Source: Bradyrhizobium sp. SK17 (GTDB lineage Bacteria > Pseudomonadota > Alphaproteobacteria > Rhizobiales > Xanthobacteraceae). Taken from it: a DNA stretch of 64,000 nucleotides. The stretch covers positions 7,331,001 through 7,395,000 of the forward strand of contig NZ_CP025113.1 of assembly GCF_002831585.1 (NCBI RefSeq), read 5' to 3'. The position numbers and the translations under genes are program-made. The notes under the pieces are model-generated. The model searched no databases and was not told the origin of the DNA. It saw nothing but the letters and a program-made list of their open reading frames with translations. The first letter of the stretch is position 1. Every line of letters starts with the position of its first letter. Positions 1 to 9,084 of the stretch are shown in pieces.

Positions 1-543
1 CGGCATCGAGGCGCGGGCGCCCGAGCGGACCGAGACCAGCAGCGGGTTCCTGGCGTCGCCGAAGGTCTTGCCGGTCAGCTTGCCGACATAGTCGAGCGCC
101 TTCTCGACCTGCGCTTTCAATTCCTTCGGATAGGTCTTGTCGTGGTCGTAGAAGTAGGTGCAGACCGAGGTCGGAATCGTGAAGCCGGGAGGCACCGGCA
201 GGCCGAGATTGGCCATCTCGGCGAGATTGGCGCCCTTGCCGCCGAGCAGATCGCGCAGGGTCGCCTGCCCCTCGGCCTTGCCGTCGCCAAAAGTATAGAC
301 CCACTTGCCGGCCTTGATCGCAACCGGAGCCACCTTCTTCGCAACAGCCTTCGGCGGTGCCTTGGCAGCCGGCTTCGCGGCCGGTTTGGCTGCGGCCTTC
401 GGGGCCGCCTTCGGGGCGCTCTTCTTCAGCGCCTTGCGGACCGGAGCGGCCTTGCGGGCGGCGGCGGAGGGCTTTGATTTCGCTGCGGTTTTACCGGCAG
501 TTTTCGCAGCAGTTTTCTTGGACTTCGCGACGGCTTTGGCCAT
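1..543 (-). CDS. ppdK: Pyruvate phosphate dikinase, N-terminal part (runs off left edge)
   Basis: PPDK interconverts pyruvate, ATP and phosphate with phosphoenolpyruvate, AMP and pyrophosphate in the cytosol. The visible 181 codons start at the ATG at 543 and are open at the window edge. From about residue 82 the sequence is typical PPDK N-terminal nucleotide-binding domain: WVYTFGDG, then [12 protein letters not shown], then [18 protein letters not shown] and [13 protein letters not shown]. The first ~80 residues are an added low-complexity tail of Ala, Lys and Pro ([24 protein letters not shown]) resembling histone-H1 or AlgP-type tails rather than PPDK. Its place downstream of glyQ-glyS is familiar in Rhizobiales. 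I am sure of the family; the start could instead lie closer to residue 80 if the tail is untranslated, but no better start is seen. Confidence 0.95.
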   Translation of the reverse strand, partial: MAKAVAKSKKTAAKTAGKTAAKSKPSAAARKAAPVRKALKKSAPKAAPKAAAKPAAKPAAKAPPKAVAKKVAPVAIKAGKWVYTFGDGKAEGQATLRDLLGGKGANLAEMANLGLPVPPGFTIPTSVCTYFYDHDKTYPKELKAQVEKALDYVGKLTGKTFGDARNPLLVSVRSGARASMP

Positions 544-597
544 GTCAGACAACAATCCGGAAGGAGGGGTCGAAGATGCGCGCCTTACACCATTTTG

Positions 598-628
598 AGG
601 GGTTCCGCGCAAGCCGCGAAACCCCGCT
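598..628. terminator. GC-rich hairpin between DUF3096 gene and ppdK
   Basis: GGGGTTCCGCGC pairs with GCGCGGAACCCC-like sequence across a short loop. There is no long T-run on either strand, so it could be an intrinsic terminator of the DUF3096 gene, a processing site or only a palindrome. Confidence 0.35.
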
Positions 629-634
629 TTCCCG

Positions 635-790
635 CTACAGGTGCAGCCAGCGCAGCAGGCCCATCCCTACCAGCCCGACGAAGATCAGGTAGATCGCGAC
701 GATGTAGTTGAGGAGCCGCGGCATGATCAGGATCAGGACGCCTGCAATCAGAGCGACAATGTGCGGCAAATGCCCAGCGGTGATGACCAT
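635..790 (-). CDS. DUF3096 small membrane protein (51 aa)
   Basis: This 51-residue protein is almost entirely hydrophobic: it begins [17 protein letters not shown], continues [19 protein letters not shown], and ends [10 protein letters not shown]. This is the DUF3096 pattern (a LPHI...LIAG hairpin, [10 protein letters not shown], then a second helix ending LLRW), a widespread two-helix inner-membrane microprotein of unknown role. It lies 91 bp upstream of ppdK on the same strand. An inverted repeat (GGGGTTTCGCGGCTTGCGCG, then GAACCCC) lies at about 600-627 between the two genes. Confidence 0.85.
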   Translation of the reverse strand: MVITAGHLPHIVALIAGVLILIMPRLLNYIVAIYLIFVGLVGMGLLRWLHL

Positions 791-1023
791 TGAAGTTTCT
801 CCGGCAGTTTTTGGAAGAGCGAATCGAGCGGCAGTTTATCCGCTGGGGAGGTTCCCGCATCAAGACGTCTGTCGCCGCAACAAGTTCCCGCAGCTCACGA
901 AAATTGCTCCAAATTGCCGCGTATGTGGCGGCGGTTTTCCGGAACGTCATCACATCGGATGCATTGGCTCGCCATGCGCATCGGCGAAAGCCGGAGCGCT
1001 TGCGTGAAAGAATGGAGCCAGCC

Positions 1024-1383
1024 ATGCGAAACAGGTTACTTGCCGTTGCAGCGGTTGCTGCCGCGATCACGGTGCCGGCTGTTGCCGCACAGGCCCAGAC
1101 CGTCGGCATCGTCCGCGGTGGTCCTCCGGTCGCAGTCGAGGAGGATGGAGGGATTGCCGTCGATCAGCGTCCCGCCTTCCGCGAATACATCGTGCGCGAG
1201 CGCGTGCCGAACTACAGCGTTCCGGACCGTGTCGTGGTCGGCACCGTGCTGCCCGACGCCGGCGTGACCTATTACGACGTGCCGCAGCGGTTCGGCGCAA
1301 CGCCCTATCGCTACACCGTCGTGAACGGCGAGACCGTTCTGGTCGAGCCGCGTTCGCGACGGATCGTTCAGGTGGTCGACTAG
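1024..1383 (+). CDS. DUF1236 exported protein
   Basis: A 119-residue protein with a Sec signal peptide (MRNRLLAVAAVAAAITV, cleavage after AAQA at about residue 24) and a mature part ending in a DUF1236-like module: FREYIVRERVP, VVVGTVLPDAGVTYYDVP, then YRYTVVNGETVLVEPRSR. DUF1236 proteins are short periplasmic proteins common in Bradyrhizobiaceae and of unknown function. The start at 1024 has GGAG 8 bp upstream; an in-frame ATG at 1012 would add four residues (MEPA). It is monocistronic, and a terminator-like hairpin follows 80 bp downstream. Confidence 0.85.
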   Translation: MRNRLLAVAAVAAAITVPAVAAQAQTVGIVRGGPPVAVEEDGGIAVDQRPAFREYIVRERVPNYSVPDRVVVGTVLPDAGVTYYDVPQRFGATPYRYTVVNGETVLVEPRSRRIVQVVD

Positions 1384-1461
1384 ATCGACGTCAGCACGAT
1401 CGCCTGAACGAACAGTCCGGACGTCGCGCAAGCGGATGTGCGCGAACATCGACCGGACCAG

Positions 1462-1502
1462 AAAGCCCCGCCCGGCCTCCCCTCCGGGTGGGGCTTCTCT
1501 GT
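1462..1502 (+). terminator. Probable intrinsic terminator after DUF1236 gene
   Basis: GCCCCGCCCGG (from 1465) pairs with CCGGGTGGGGC (to 1494) and is followed by TTCTCT. The position suits the end of the DUF1236 transcript. Confidence 0.55.
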
Positions 1503-1565
1503 TGTGATGCGATGAACTCTGGCGTGTGATGACATTGAGTTGGGCTGGGTCGACAGCCGTGGTTT

Positions 1566-1687
1566 ACCTCTCCCTTGGGAGAGGTCGGCGCGTAGTGCCG
1601 GGTGAGGGGTTGCGGTCCCTCGTTGGAGTTGCGGCCCCTCACCCGATTTGCCGCGCAAATCGACCTCTCCCCGATGGGGAGAGGTGA
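1566..1687. repeat. Palindromic intergenic repeat, CCTCTCCC family
   Basis: Both ends carry short hairpins (CTCTCCCTTGGGAGAG on the left, CTCTCCCCGATGGGGAGAG on the right), and the interior has a second arm pair, CGGGTGAGGGG and CCCCTCACCCG. Together these form one long nested inverted repeat of ~120 bp. It occupies most of the gene-free stretch 1503-1743, in which I see no gene. Confidence 0.8.
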
Positions 1688-1743
1688 AGCAAGTGCGTTG
1701 ATCGAACCGGTTCAATCCAAGCTCATCTTCCTTTGGCGCCTGC

Positions 1744-2844
1744 TTACGATCTCAGGATCGAGAGCAGCGTCGAGGTCGATTTGTAGTTCTTGATCGCGGC
1801 GTCCTGGAAATCCTGGGTCCAGTTGGCCGCCTGGCGCTCTTCCGCGCTCATCGAGGAATATTGCTTGAGGATGCCGAGCGAGAACTGGCGGGGATCGCCG
1901 GCGGACTGGCTCTGCTTCAGCGCGTCGAGCACGGCAAGGCGGGTCCGCGTGTTGAGCTCCTGCTTGGCCGCGAAGATCTCTTCGCCGGAGAACTTCTTGT
2001 CCTGGTTCAGCGTGATCGCCGACAGCGAGCGATTGTCGAGCGACGACAGATCGGCGAGCTGTCCGGTCTTGCGACGGGAATCGTAAACCAGTTCCTTGCC
2101 GTTCTTCGCCGCGTCGCTCTTCTGCCGATCGAGGAAGGCACGCACGTCGGTCGCCACGCTGGAGAAGTCGCGCGTATGGCCCGTCGTCGGCGACGTGGTC
2201 CCGGCCAGCGCGGCCGCGATCGGATCACCCGTGATCCCGCTTGGCGCCTTGTTCGGATCCTGCTGCGTCGCCTGATAGCCCTTCAGCACCGCGGCGCGCT
2301 GGTTGGCCCAGGTCGCGGTGGCCTTCTCCTCGTCGCTGGCACCATCGAGATAATCGAGCGCCGCCTTGTAGCTGACGCTGTAGTCGCCGGTCAGCCGCGT
2401 GGTCGCGAGCGACGGCGCCAAGGCCTTGTCGAAGCGCTGCTTCAATTCGGTCGCGGCAACCGCCTGCTCGTCCGGCGTGAACTTGCCGCCATTGTTGGTC
2501 GAGATCGCAAACAGCGAGCGGCGGTCGAGGGTCGAGAGATCAATCGTGGTCTTGCCGTCGACGATCGGCTTCTTGACGCCCGCGACCGTGTAGAGCCGGT
2601 CGAGCGTCGTGCGCGCATCGCTGGTGACGGTCGCGAAATCCGGCAGCGGTGCCTTGGCGAGCTGCGCGCGGGCCGCGTCCGACAGCGTGAGGTTGGTTGC
2701 AGCGCCAGGGGTCGCGGACGCCGAGAGATCGCTGGCGGTGCCGTCGCCCGACAGGGTCGCCGCCAGCGAGGGCGTCGCGGCAGCACGCGCATAGGCCGAG
2801 CCATATTGGGCGTAGGGATTGGCGGTGGTGCCGATCGAGGTCAT
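1744..2844 (-). CDS. Protein of unknown function with two tandem homologous domains
   Basis: A 366-residue protein of no family I recognise. A flexible Ala/Ser/Thr-rich start (residues 1-60) is followed by two copies of the same ~125-residue module. Copy 1 is about residues 69-191 and copy 2 about 226-355. Shared signatures are DFxxVxxDxRxxLDR, then DLSxLDxRSLxAI, then KFxxxExxAAxxELxxR, and a closing SDEEKA..W or SAEERQAANW motif before a Lys-Tyr. No signal peptide or membrane helix is evident. The NPYAQYGSAY start resembles small flagellar or secreted substrates, but that is only an impression. It is 118 bp downstream of the methyltransferase gene on the same strand. Confidence 0.8.
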   Translation of the reverse strand: MTSIGTTANPYAQYGSAYARAAATPSLAATLSGDGTASDLSASATPGAATNLTLSDAARAQLAKAPLPDFATVTSDARTTLDRLYTVAGVKKPIVDGKTTIDLSTLDRRSLFAISTNNGGKFTPDEQAVAATELKQRFDKALAPSLATTRLTGDYSVSYKAALDYLDGASDEEKATATWANQRAAVLKGYQATQQDPNKAPSGITGDPIAAALAGTTSPTTGHTRDFSSVATDVRAFLDRQKSDAAKNGKELVYDSRRKTGQLADLSSLDNRSLSAITLNQDKKFSGEEIFAAKQELNTRTRLAVLDALKQSQSAGDPRQFSLGILKQYSSMSAEERQAANWTQDFQDAAIKNYKSTSTLLSILRS

Positions 2845-2962
2845 CGGGGAGGTCCCTGCATTGGCGCGAGGGGCGATTTCTTAAGAAATCGTTGATCCGC
2901 CAGGACCTTCGCAGGGCATGGTTAATAAATTGCAAATTGTGTCGAAATATTTCCAGACGTGG

Positions 2963-3556
2963 CTAGCTGCGCTTGCGGGCAACGATGCGGTGGATGACCT
3001 TGCCGGAGGATGCACTGACGACTTCCGCGTCGAGCAGCAGTTCGGCCGCCGCCAGTTCAGTCCGCACCAACGACGTATCGAAGGCGGCATAGAGCCGGCC
3101 ATGCGCATCGCGCGCATCGTCGCCTCGGGTGACGCGCCAGCTCAGATAGAAGACGCCGCCAGGTCGCACGAGTTCGAGCATGCGGCGCACCGACGGCGCG
3201 ATCAGCGCGGGATCGAGATGCATGATCACGGTCTCGCACAGCACATTGTCGAAGCTGTTGGCGGCGATGCCGGATAACTCGGGCAGTTCGGCCTGGGTGA
3301 AGCGCAGCTTCGGATAGCGGACACGAGCCTCGGCGAGCAGACCCTCCGAGGCATCAAATCCTTCGACCGGAAAGCCGCTGGCATTCAGCCAAGCCACCTC
3401 GCGGCCGCTGCCGCAGCCGATGTCGGCGGTCGCACCACCCTTGATGAAGAACTGCGCGACGATCTCCTGGAGATCGATCGGCGCCGGCTGGTCGTGCCAG
3501 TCCTGCGCAAACGCCGCCGCCTCCTTGTCATAAGCGGCGAGCGTCGCGCGGTCCAT
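2963..3556 (-). CDS. Class I SAM-dependent methyltransferase
   Basis: A 197-residue cytosolic methyltransferase. Motif I is ATADIGCGSGREVAWL, the acidic end of beta-2 is VEGFDAS, and the later VRPGGVFYLSWR matches the post-motif III strand; this is the Methyltransf_11/25 fold. The substrate is not readable. The gene starts 3 bp after the glyS stop codon and is very likely the third gene of a glyQ-glyS-methyltransferase operon. Confidence 0.85.
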   Translation of the reverse strand: MDRATLAAYDKEAAAFAQDWHDQPAPIDLQEIVAQFFIKGGATADIGCGSGREVAWLNASGFPVEGFDASEGLLAEARVRYPKLRFTQAELPELSGIAANSFDNVLCETVIMHLDPALIAPSVRRMLELVRPGGVFYLSWRVTRGDDARDAHGRLYAAFDTSLVRTELAAAELLLDAEVVSASSGKVIHRIVARKRS

Positions 3557-3559
3557 CGA

Positions 3560-5731
3560 TCAGCCCTCGATTTTGGAGAAGTCGGCAACCGCACGGGTGG
3601 CGGCACGGATTTCGTTGAGCAGCTTCAGGCGGTTTTCGCGCACCTTGGGATCGTCGTCGTTGACCTTGACCTTGTCGAAGAACGCATCGACCGCGGGGCG
3701 CAGCTTGGCCATCGCGCTCATCGCGGCGGCGAAGTCCTCCTTGGCGACGGACGCGGAGGCCTCGGTCTTCACCTGATCGATCGCCGCCGCCAGCGCCTTC
3801 TCTTCGTCGAGCTTGTAGAGTGCAGCGTCAGGCGCGCCGTCGAATGTGCGCTTGTCCTTCTTCTCCTCGATAGCGAGGATGTTGCTGGCGCGTTTTGTTC
3901 CTGCGAGCAGGTTCTTGCCGTCGTCGCTGTCGAGGAATTTTCCGAGCGCCTCCACGCGGCGAACGACGAGTAGGAGATCGTCCTGGCCGCCGAGCGAGAA
4001 CACGGCATCGACGAGATCGTGACGCGCGCCCTGTTCGCGGAGTTGGACCTTGAGTCGGTCGGAGATGAAGGTGTTGACGCCGCCCGCATTCCACGCATCA
4101 AATGCTGATTGAAGCGTTCCTCGAACCGTATCAGCCGGCTTGGCCCAGGCCTCTACCCCTGCGCGTACATGTGAGTTGCCCTGTTCCACGTAGCCGGCAA
4201 CCGCATGACCTAAGACCTCGGCTAGATGAACGCGACGCTCGCTGCCAATCAAGATTCGAATCACGCCCAAAGCTGCGCGGCGCAGCGCATAAGGATCCTT
4301 CGATCCCGTCGGCTTCTCATCGATCGCCCAGAATCCAACCAGCGTATCGAGCTTGTCCGCCAGCGCCACAGCAACGCTCACAGGATCGGTCGGCACGCGA
4401 TCGGTCGGCCCCTGCGGCTTCCAGTGTTCCTCGCTCGCGGCGGCAACGGAGGCATCCTCGCCCTGTGCCAGCGCGTAGTACTTGCCCATCAGGCCCTGCA
4501 ATTCGGGGAATTCGCCGACCACTTCGGTCAGCAAATCCGCCTTGGCGAGACGCGCGGCGCGTTTGGTCTTCTCGACGTCGGCGCCGACCAAGGGCGCGAT
4601 CTCGGCGGCAAGACGCTCGATGCGCTTGATCCGCGCAGCCTGGGTGCCGAGCTTCTCGTGGAACACGATCTGCTCGAACTTCGGCAGCCGGTCCTCGAGA
4701 CTGGTCTTCAGGTCGGTCTCGTAGAAGAATTTCGCGTCACTCAGCCGCGGGCGGATCACGCGCTCATTGCCGGCGACGATGGTCTTACCGCCATCGGGCG
4801 CCTCGATGTTGGCGGTCAGCACGAACTTGTTGGTCAATTTCCCCGTCTTGGGATCCCTGACCACGAAGCACTTCTGGTTGTTGCGGATGGTGGCGCGGAT
4901 CACTTCATCGGGGATCGACAGGAATTCCTTCTCGAACGATCCCATCATCACGACAGGCCATTCGACCAGGCCGGAGACCTCATCGACCAGCACCTGATCC
5001 TCGACCAGTTCGAGGCCCTGCGCGAACGCCAGCTCCTTGGCGTCCTCGACGATGATGTCCTTGCGGGCCTGCGGATCGAGGATGACCTTGGCGGCCTTCA
5101 GCTTGGCCTCGTAGTCCTCGAAGCGGCGCACCGGGATCGCGCCAGGCGCCATGAAGCGGTGGCCGTAGGTGGTCTGCCCGGCCTCGATGCCGTCGACCGA
5201 GAATTTCACGACATCGGGCTCCTCGGTCTCCAGACCGAAGGTCGCAATGATCGAATGCAGCGGCCGGACCCAGGTCAGGGAGCCCGACTTCGCCGAGCGC
5301 GCGCCCCAGCGCATCGATTTCGGCCACGGGAAGGTGCGGATGATGACCGGCAGGATTTCGGCGATGACGTCGATCGCGGGGCGGCCGGGCTTTTCAATCA
5401 GCGCGATGTAGAAGTCGCCCTTGGCATCCTTCTGGATCTTGGCTTCATCCAGCGACGTGAGACCGGTCGCTTTCAGAAAGCCCTGCACGGCAGCGTCCGG
5501 GGCGCCGATCTTCGGGCCGCGACGCTCGGACTTCAGGTCGGGCTGGCGCGCCGGGATGCCGTGCACGGTCAGCGCGAGGCGGCGCGGGGTCGCGAACGCT
5601 TTCGCGCCTTCATAGACGAGGCCTTCGGCCACGAGCTTGTCGGTCACCATGCGGCGCAGATCGTCCGCCGCCTTGGCCTGCATGCGCGCGGGGATTTCTT
5701 CGGAGAACAGTTCGAGGAGAAGATCGGGCAT
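3560..5731 (-). CDS. glyS: Glycine--tRNA ligase beta subunit
   Basis: The beta chain of the bacterial alpha2beta2 glycyl-tRNA synthetase, which binds tRNA-Gly and supports the GlyQ active site. The 723-residue product starts [17 protein letters not shown], the family hallmark. It continues with the [10 protein letters not shown] and RGPKIGAP segments, a central HD-like part ([15 protein letters not shown] sequence, here [15 protein letters not shown]), and a C-terminal anticodon-binding region ([22 protein letters not shown]). The start codon overlaps the glyQ stop by one base (TGATG), which sets the start at 5731; a longer reading frame extends upstream inside glyQ. Normal length. Confidence 0.97.
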   Translation of the reverse strand: MPDLLLELFSEEIPARMQAKAADDLRRMVTDKLVAEGLVYEGAKAFATPRRLALTVHGIPARQPDLKSERRGPKIGAPDAAVQGFLKATGLTSLDEAKIQKDAKGDFYIALIEKPGRPAIDVIAEILPVIIRTFPWPKSMRWGARSAKSGSLTWVRPLHSIIATFGLETEEPDVVKFSVDGIEAGQTTYGHRFMAPGAIPVRRFEDYEAKLKAAKVILDPQARKDIIVEDAKELAFAQGLELVEDQVLVDEVSGLVEWPVVMMGSFEKEFLSIPDEVIRATIRNNQKCFVVRDPKTGKLTNKFVLTANIEAPDGGKTIVAGNERVIRPRLSDAKFFYETDLKTSLEDRLPKFEQIVFHEKLGTQAARIKRIERLAAEIAPLVGADVEKTKRAARLAKADLLTEVVGEFPELQGLMGKYYALAQGEDASVAAASEEHWKPQGPTDRVPTDPVSVAVALADKLDTLVGFWAIDEKPTGSKDPYALRRAALGVIRILIGSERRVHLAEVLGHAVAGYVEQGNSHVRAGVEAWAKPADTVRGTLQSAFDAWNAGGVNTFISDRLKVQLREQGARHDLVDAVFSLGGQDDLLLVVRRVEALGKFLDSDDGKNLLAGTKRASNILAIEEKKDKRTFDGAPDAALYKLDEEKALAAAIDQVKTEASASVAKEDFAAAMSAMAKLRPAVDAFFDKVKVNDDDPKVRENRLKLLNEIRAATRAVADFSKIEG

Positions 5732-6666
5732 CAGACCGCCCTGCCCGTTTCGGTGTGGATCCACGCCTCGCCGCAGGCCTTCGCCAGGTCGCGCACGCGC
5801 CCGATATAACTCTGCCGCTCGGTCACCGAGATGACGCCGCGGGCATCGAGCAGGTTGAACACGTGGCTCGCCTTGATGCACTGGTCGTAGGCCGGCAAGG
5901 CCATCAGATGTTCCTTCCGGTTGCCGCCGTCACGCCATCCGGCGGCGAGATATTTGCGGCAGGCCTCTTCCGCCATCTTGAATTGCTCGAACAGCATCGG
6001 GGTGTCGGCATATTCGAAATTGTGCCGCGAATATTCCTGCTCGGCTTGCAGGAAGACGTCGCCATAGGTCACCTTCTCGGCGCCCTCGCGGCCGTTGAAG
6101 TTGAGGTCGTAGACACGGTCGACGCCCTGCACATACATCGCGAGCCGCTCGAGCCCGTAGGTGAGCTCGCCCGCCACCGGCGCGCATTCGACGCCGGCGA
6201 CCTGCTGGAAATAGGTGAACTGGCTGACCTCCATGCCGTCGCACCAGCATTCCCAGCCGAGACCCCAGGCGCCCAAGGTCGGGCTCTCCCAATCGTCCTC
6301 GACGAAGCGGATGTCGTGGATGGCCGAATCGATGCCGATCGCGGCCAACGACTTCAGGTAGAGCTCCTGAAGGTTCGGCGGCGACGGCTTCATGATCACC
6401 TGGAACTGGTAGTAGTGCTGGAGACGGTTGGGATTTTCACCGTAGCGGCCGTCCTTGGGCCGCCGCGAGGGCTGCACATAGGCCGCATTCCAGGGCTTCG
6501 GACCCAGCGCGCGCAGCGTGGTCGCGGGATGGAAGGTGCCGGCGCCCATTTCCATGTCGTAGGGTTGCAGGATGACGCAACCCTGCTCGGCCCAGAACCG
6601 CTGGAGAGCCAGGATGAAGCCCTGGAACGAACGTTCCGGGCGCATGTGGTCAGGCAGGGCGTCCAT
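5731..6666 (-). CDS. glyQ: Glycine--tRNA ligase alpha subunit
   Basis: The catalytic class II chain of the heterotetrameric glycyl-tRNA synthetase. The 311-residue product has the expected signature segments: [53 protein letters not shown], then [19 protein letters not shown] and [11 protein letters not shown]. It is translationally coupled to glyS by a one-base stop/start overlap. Confidence 0.98.
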   Translation of the reverse strand: MDALPDHMRPERSFQGFILALQRFWAEQGCVILQPYDMEMGAGTFHPATTLRALGPKPWNAAYVQPSRRPKDGRYGENPNRLQHYYQFQVIMKPSPPNLQELYLKSLAAIGIDSAIHDIRFVEDDWESPTLGAWGLGWECWCDGMEVSQFTYFQQVAGVECAPVAGELTYGLERLAMYVQGVDRVYDLNFNGREGAEKVTYGDVFLQAEQEYSRHNFEYADTPMLFEQFKMAEEACRKYLAAGWRDGGNRKEHLMALPAYDQCIKASHVFNLLDARGVISVTERQSYIGRVRDLAKACGEAWIHTETGRAV

Positions 6667-6739
6667 CGTTGGAATCGATCTCGCGAAGGGGTGTGAAAAC
6701 GCGCGGGACCGTATCGGCGGCAGCCAATGGAATCAAGGC

Positions 6740-6775
6740 GATGCCGGAAAATCCGGCACCGCCCTTTTGCGGTTT
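6740..6775. terminator. Small inverted repeats upstream of glyQ
   Basis: GCCGGAAAATCCGGC is followed by ACCGCCCTTTTGCGGTTTT. On the plus strand this resembles a weak stem plus T-run; on the minus strand it lies just after the stop of the 63-aa gene. Its role is uncertain. Confidence 0.3.
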
Positions 6776-6785
6776 TGAGCGCTGG

Positions 6786-6977
6786 TTAGCCCGGGCGATA
6801 GGCCCCGGTCACGGGGTCGCGGCGCAGGGTCTTGATTTCGCTCGCGTGCGCGGTCTCGGCGACGCGCGACAAGCGCGCCTCTTCCAGTTCCTGGTTGATC
6901 CGGACGGCCGTCTTGTAAGCCCAGCGGACCACGGCCAGGCCACCCAGGACGCCTGCGAATGCAATCAGCGGCGGCAT
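6786..6977 (-). CDS. Small predicted membrane-anchored protein (63 aa)
   Basis: The product starts MPPLIAFAGVLGGLAVVRWA, a single N-terminal membrane helix, followed by a charged tail with EIKTLRRDPVTGAYRP. This is a short conserved rhizobial hypothetical. The start at 6977 is chosen because the N-terminal helix begins there; the frame could extend upstream to 7082 but that stretch is not protein-like. It lies 115 bp downstream of the S49 peptidase gene on the same strand. Confidence 0.75.
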   Translation of the reverse strand: MPPLIAFAGVLGGLAVVRWAYKTAVRINQELEEARLSRVAETAHASEIKTLRRDPVTGAYRPG

Positions 6978-7092
6978 CGGTCGATCCTTGTCGTTCACGT
7001 CTGTCAGGCCCCCAATACCCCTATTCTCGCGCAACCCGGCCTGCGCCGCAATCGCACTTTTGGGGCTAAATGGCGCGCTCAAATCCCCGTGT

Positions 7093-8013
7093 TCAGAGCC
7101 CGAATCGGGCCCAAATCGCCCGTGTTTCCAATGCCGAGATCAGGTCGTCCGGCAGACCGGCAAGCCCGTCCAGCGCGAGCTGTCCCGCCCCCGGGGCCCG
7201 GCGACCGAGCAGGCCGGACAATAGGCCGGTCGCGGGCGCGATCACCGGGGTCAGCACCTTCTCGCCATAGCGGGCCCGCAAGGTGGAGCGGAGATCGCCG
7301 ATGCCATCGGCAAGCCCGAGGCCGATAGCGGTCTCGCCCGCCCAGTATTCGCCGGTGAACAGCACGTCATCGGCCGCCTTCAGCCGGCTGCCCCGGCTCT
7401 GCTTCACCAGGTTGATGAAGGTGGTGTGGATTTCGCGCTGGATCGTCTTGAGGCGGGCGACGTCATCAGGGTTTTCGGGCAGGAACGGATCGAGCATCGC
7501 CTTGTGGCTGCCGGCCGTGTAGAGCCGCCGCTCGACCCCGATCTTCTTGATCGCCTCCTGGAAGCCGAAGCTGCCGCCAACCACGCCGATCGAGCCCAGG
7601 ATCGAGGACGGGTCGCAATAGATCTCGTCGCCGGCGCAGGCAATCATGTAGCCGCCGGAGGCCGCGACATCCTCCGCGAACACCAGGACCGGCAGCTTCT
7701 TCTCGGCCGCCAGTTGCCGGATGCGCAGATAGATCTGCCGGGATTGCACCGGCGAGCCGCCCGGCGAATTGATCACCAGCGCCACCGCCTTGGCATTCCT
7801 GGTGCCAAAGGCGCGCTCCAGCATCTTGGCGACGCCCGAGAGCGTCATGCCCGGTCGCAGCGGCGTCACCGCGCCGATCACGCCTGACAGCCGCACCACC
7901 GGGACGACGGCCGTGCCGCGCCGGAAGCGCGCCGGAAGCATTCCCTGCACCCGTTCGAGCAGTCCCGAACGTCCCTGGGAAAGTCCTTGGCGATCACTTC
8001 TTTGTTCACTCAT
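7093..8013 (-). CDS. sppA: S49 family peptidase (SppA/SohB-like)
   Basis: A 306-residue serine protease of the signal-peptide-peptidase A family, which cleaves membrane-embedded or leftover signal peptides. The half-size length matches SohB or short SppA forms. Ser119 in AEDVAASGGYM is the expected nucleophile and Lys171 in YTAGSHKAMLDPF the general base, on the MEROPS S49 pattern. VINSPGGSPVQS forms the substrate-binding strand. A clear N-terminal membrane helix is not obvious; FRRGTAVVPVVRLSGVIG starts the core. A GAGG stretch precedes the ATG. The gene lies upstream of a small membrane protein and glyQ on the same strand. Confidence 0.9.
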   Translation of the reverse strand: MSEQRSDRQGLSQGRSGLLERVQGMLPARFRRGTAVVPVVRLSGVIGAVTPLRPGMTLSGVAKMLERAFGTRNAKAVALVINSPGGSPVQSRQIYLRIRQLAAEKKLPVLVFAEDVAASGGYMIACAGDEIYCDPSSILGSIGVVGGSFGFQEAIKKIGVERRLYTAGSHKAMLDPFLPENPDDVARLKTIQREIHTTFINLVKQSRGSRLKAADDVLFTGEYWAGETAIGLGLADGIGDLRSTLRARYGEKVLTPVIAPATGLLSGLLGRRAPGAGQLALDGLAGLPDDLISALETRAIWARFGL

Positions 8014-8120
8014 GCCGTTACCTCGAATTAACCACTTTTTATCACGCCACTGTCATTGGATTCCGTGGAACGCGTTTTGCATTTTGTCATTGGGGTTGCA
8101 ATTCGCGGCGGAGAGGGACC

Positions 8121-8219
8121 ATGAAGATCTATCTGCTGATTTTGCTGATCGGAACATTGCTGACGGCAATCCATTTCACGTCGGCGCCGGAGCGCCAGTC
8201 GGAAACGGCCTCGCAGTAA
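8121..8219 (+). CDS. 32-residue membrane-anchored microprotein
   Basis: An ORF below usual size limits. It reads MKIYLLILLIGTLLTAIHF followed by a polar tail TSAPERQSETASQ and a TAA stop. A strong GAGAGGG ribosome site lies 3-9 bp before the ATG. The single hydrophobic helix with a short periplasmic tail resembles membrane microproteins. It is flanked by a divergent gene (sppA) and a convergent one (methyltransferase). Confidence 0.6.
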   Translation: MKIYLLILLIGTLLTAIHFTSAPERQSETASQ

Positions 8220-8256
8220 CTAAGTGCCAATCACGGCTGGGCAGCGCTGCTGCCCA

Positions 8257-9084
8257 CTAACGCCGCGCCAGCGGCAATTCTCCTTTTCCCGCCAAAATCT
8301 CCTGCACCCATTTATTGGGCACGCCTGACCCTTCATTGAGCAACAGCGCGGCATGCAGCCGCGTCGGCGCCCGGCCCCCCTTGGTGGCCCGCACCAGGAT
8401 TCGGATCGCCGGCGAACTCGCCTCGCCGTGAACCGGCAGGATCTCGAGGCTGCCAAAGCCGCGATCCAGCGCGGCCAGCACCTCGGCGATCCCATCGGCC
8501 CGCCAGATCATCGCAAGCTGCCCGTTGGACCTGAGAATCCGCCGCGCGACGTGAACCCAGCCGGCCAGCGTGGTCGCGATCGCGACATGGGCACGCTCCC
8601 GAACGCCGTCCGGCGAGGCGCGGTGCCGCGCCGGATCGTTGAACGGCGGATTCATCAGCACGACGTCGGCACTGTCCGGCCCGAGGCCGGAATCAGCGAA
8701 GGCGGAGGCGCCGGCCTCGACGTCGAGCACGGTCACCTCGGCCTTGATCGCATTGGCGCCGGCGTTATTCCGCGCCAGCTCGGCCAATGCGGGATCGATT
8801 TCAACCAGGACGAGATCGATGCCTCCCACCCGCCGTGCCACCGCAAGCCCGGCGGCGCCGACGCCGGCGCCGAGATCGACGACGCGGTCGCCCGGTCGTG
8901 CCGGGGTCGCGGCCGCCAGCAGGATCGCGTCATGGCCGGCACGATGGCCGCTGCGGGGCTGCCGCAGCCGCAACTGTCCGCCGAGAAATCCGTCCTCGGT
9001 GATCTCGATGGCCGGCGACTCCTTCTTTGGCCCGCGTTCTTCACGCGAACCGGGGCCCACTTCGCTTGAAATCGCTCTAATCAT
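8257..9084 (-). CDS. TrmN6-like methyltransferase (COG4123 family)
   Basis: A 275-residue class I SAM methyltransferase. The order is EDGFLGGQLRLRQP at the N-terminus, motif I VVDLGAGVGAAGL, the acidic beta-2 end VLVEIDP, and motif IV MNPPFND, the N-P-P-(Y/F) signature of N6-adenine and Gln methyltransferases. E. coli TrmN6 (YfiC) modifies A37 of tRNA1(Val), so tRNA m6A is the best guess. The ATG at 9084 overlaps the stop codon of the upstream DUF2007 gene (ATGATTAG), which decides the start over the upstream ATG at 9114. Confidence 0.85.
   Translation of the reverse strand: MIRAISSEVGPGSREERGPKKESPAIEITEDGFLGGQLRLRQPRSGHRAGHDAILLAAATPARPGDRVVDLGAGVGAAGLAVARRVGGIDLVLVEIDPALAELARNNAGANAIKAEVTVLDVEAGASAFADSGLGPDSADVVLMNPPFNDPARHRASPDGVRERAHVAIATTLAGWVHVARRILRSNGQLAMIWRADGIAEVLAALDRGFGSLEILPVHGEASSPAIRILVRATKGGRAPTRLHAALLLNEGSGVPNKWVQEILAGKGELPLARR

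Noticed and set aside
1380..1715. Minus-strand frames of 83-111 codons
   Set aside because: They are translations of the CCTCTCCC palindromic repeat and the terminator hairpin.
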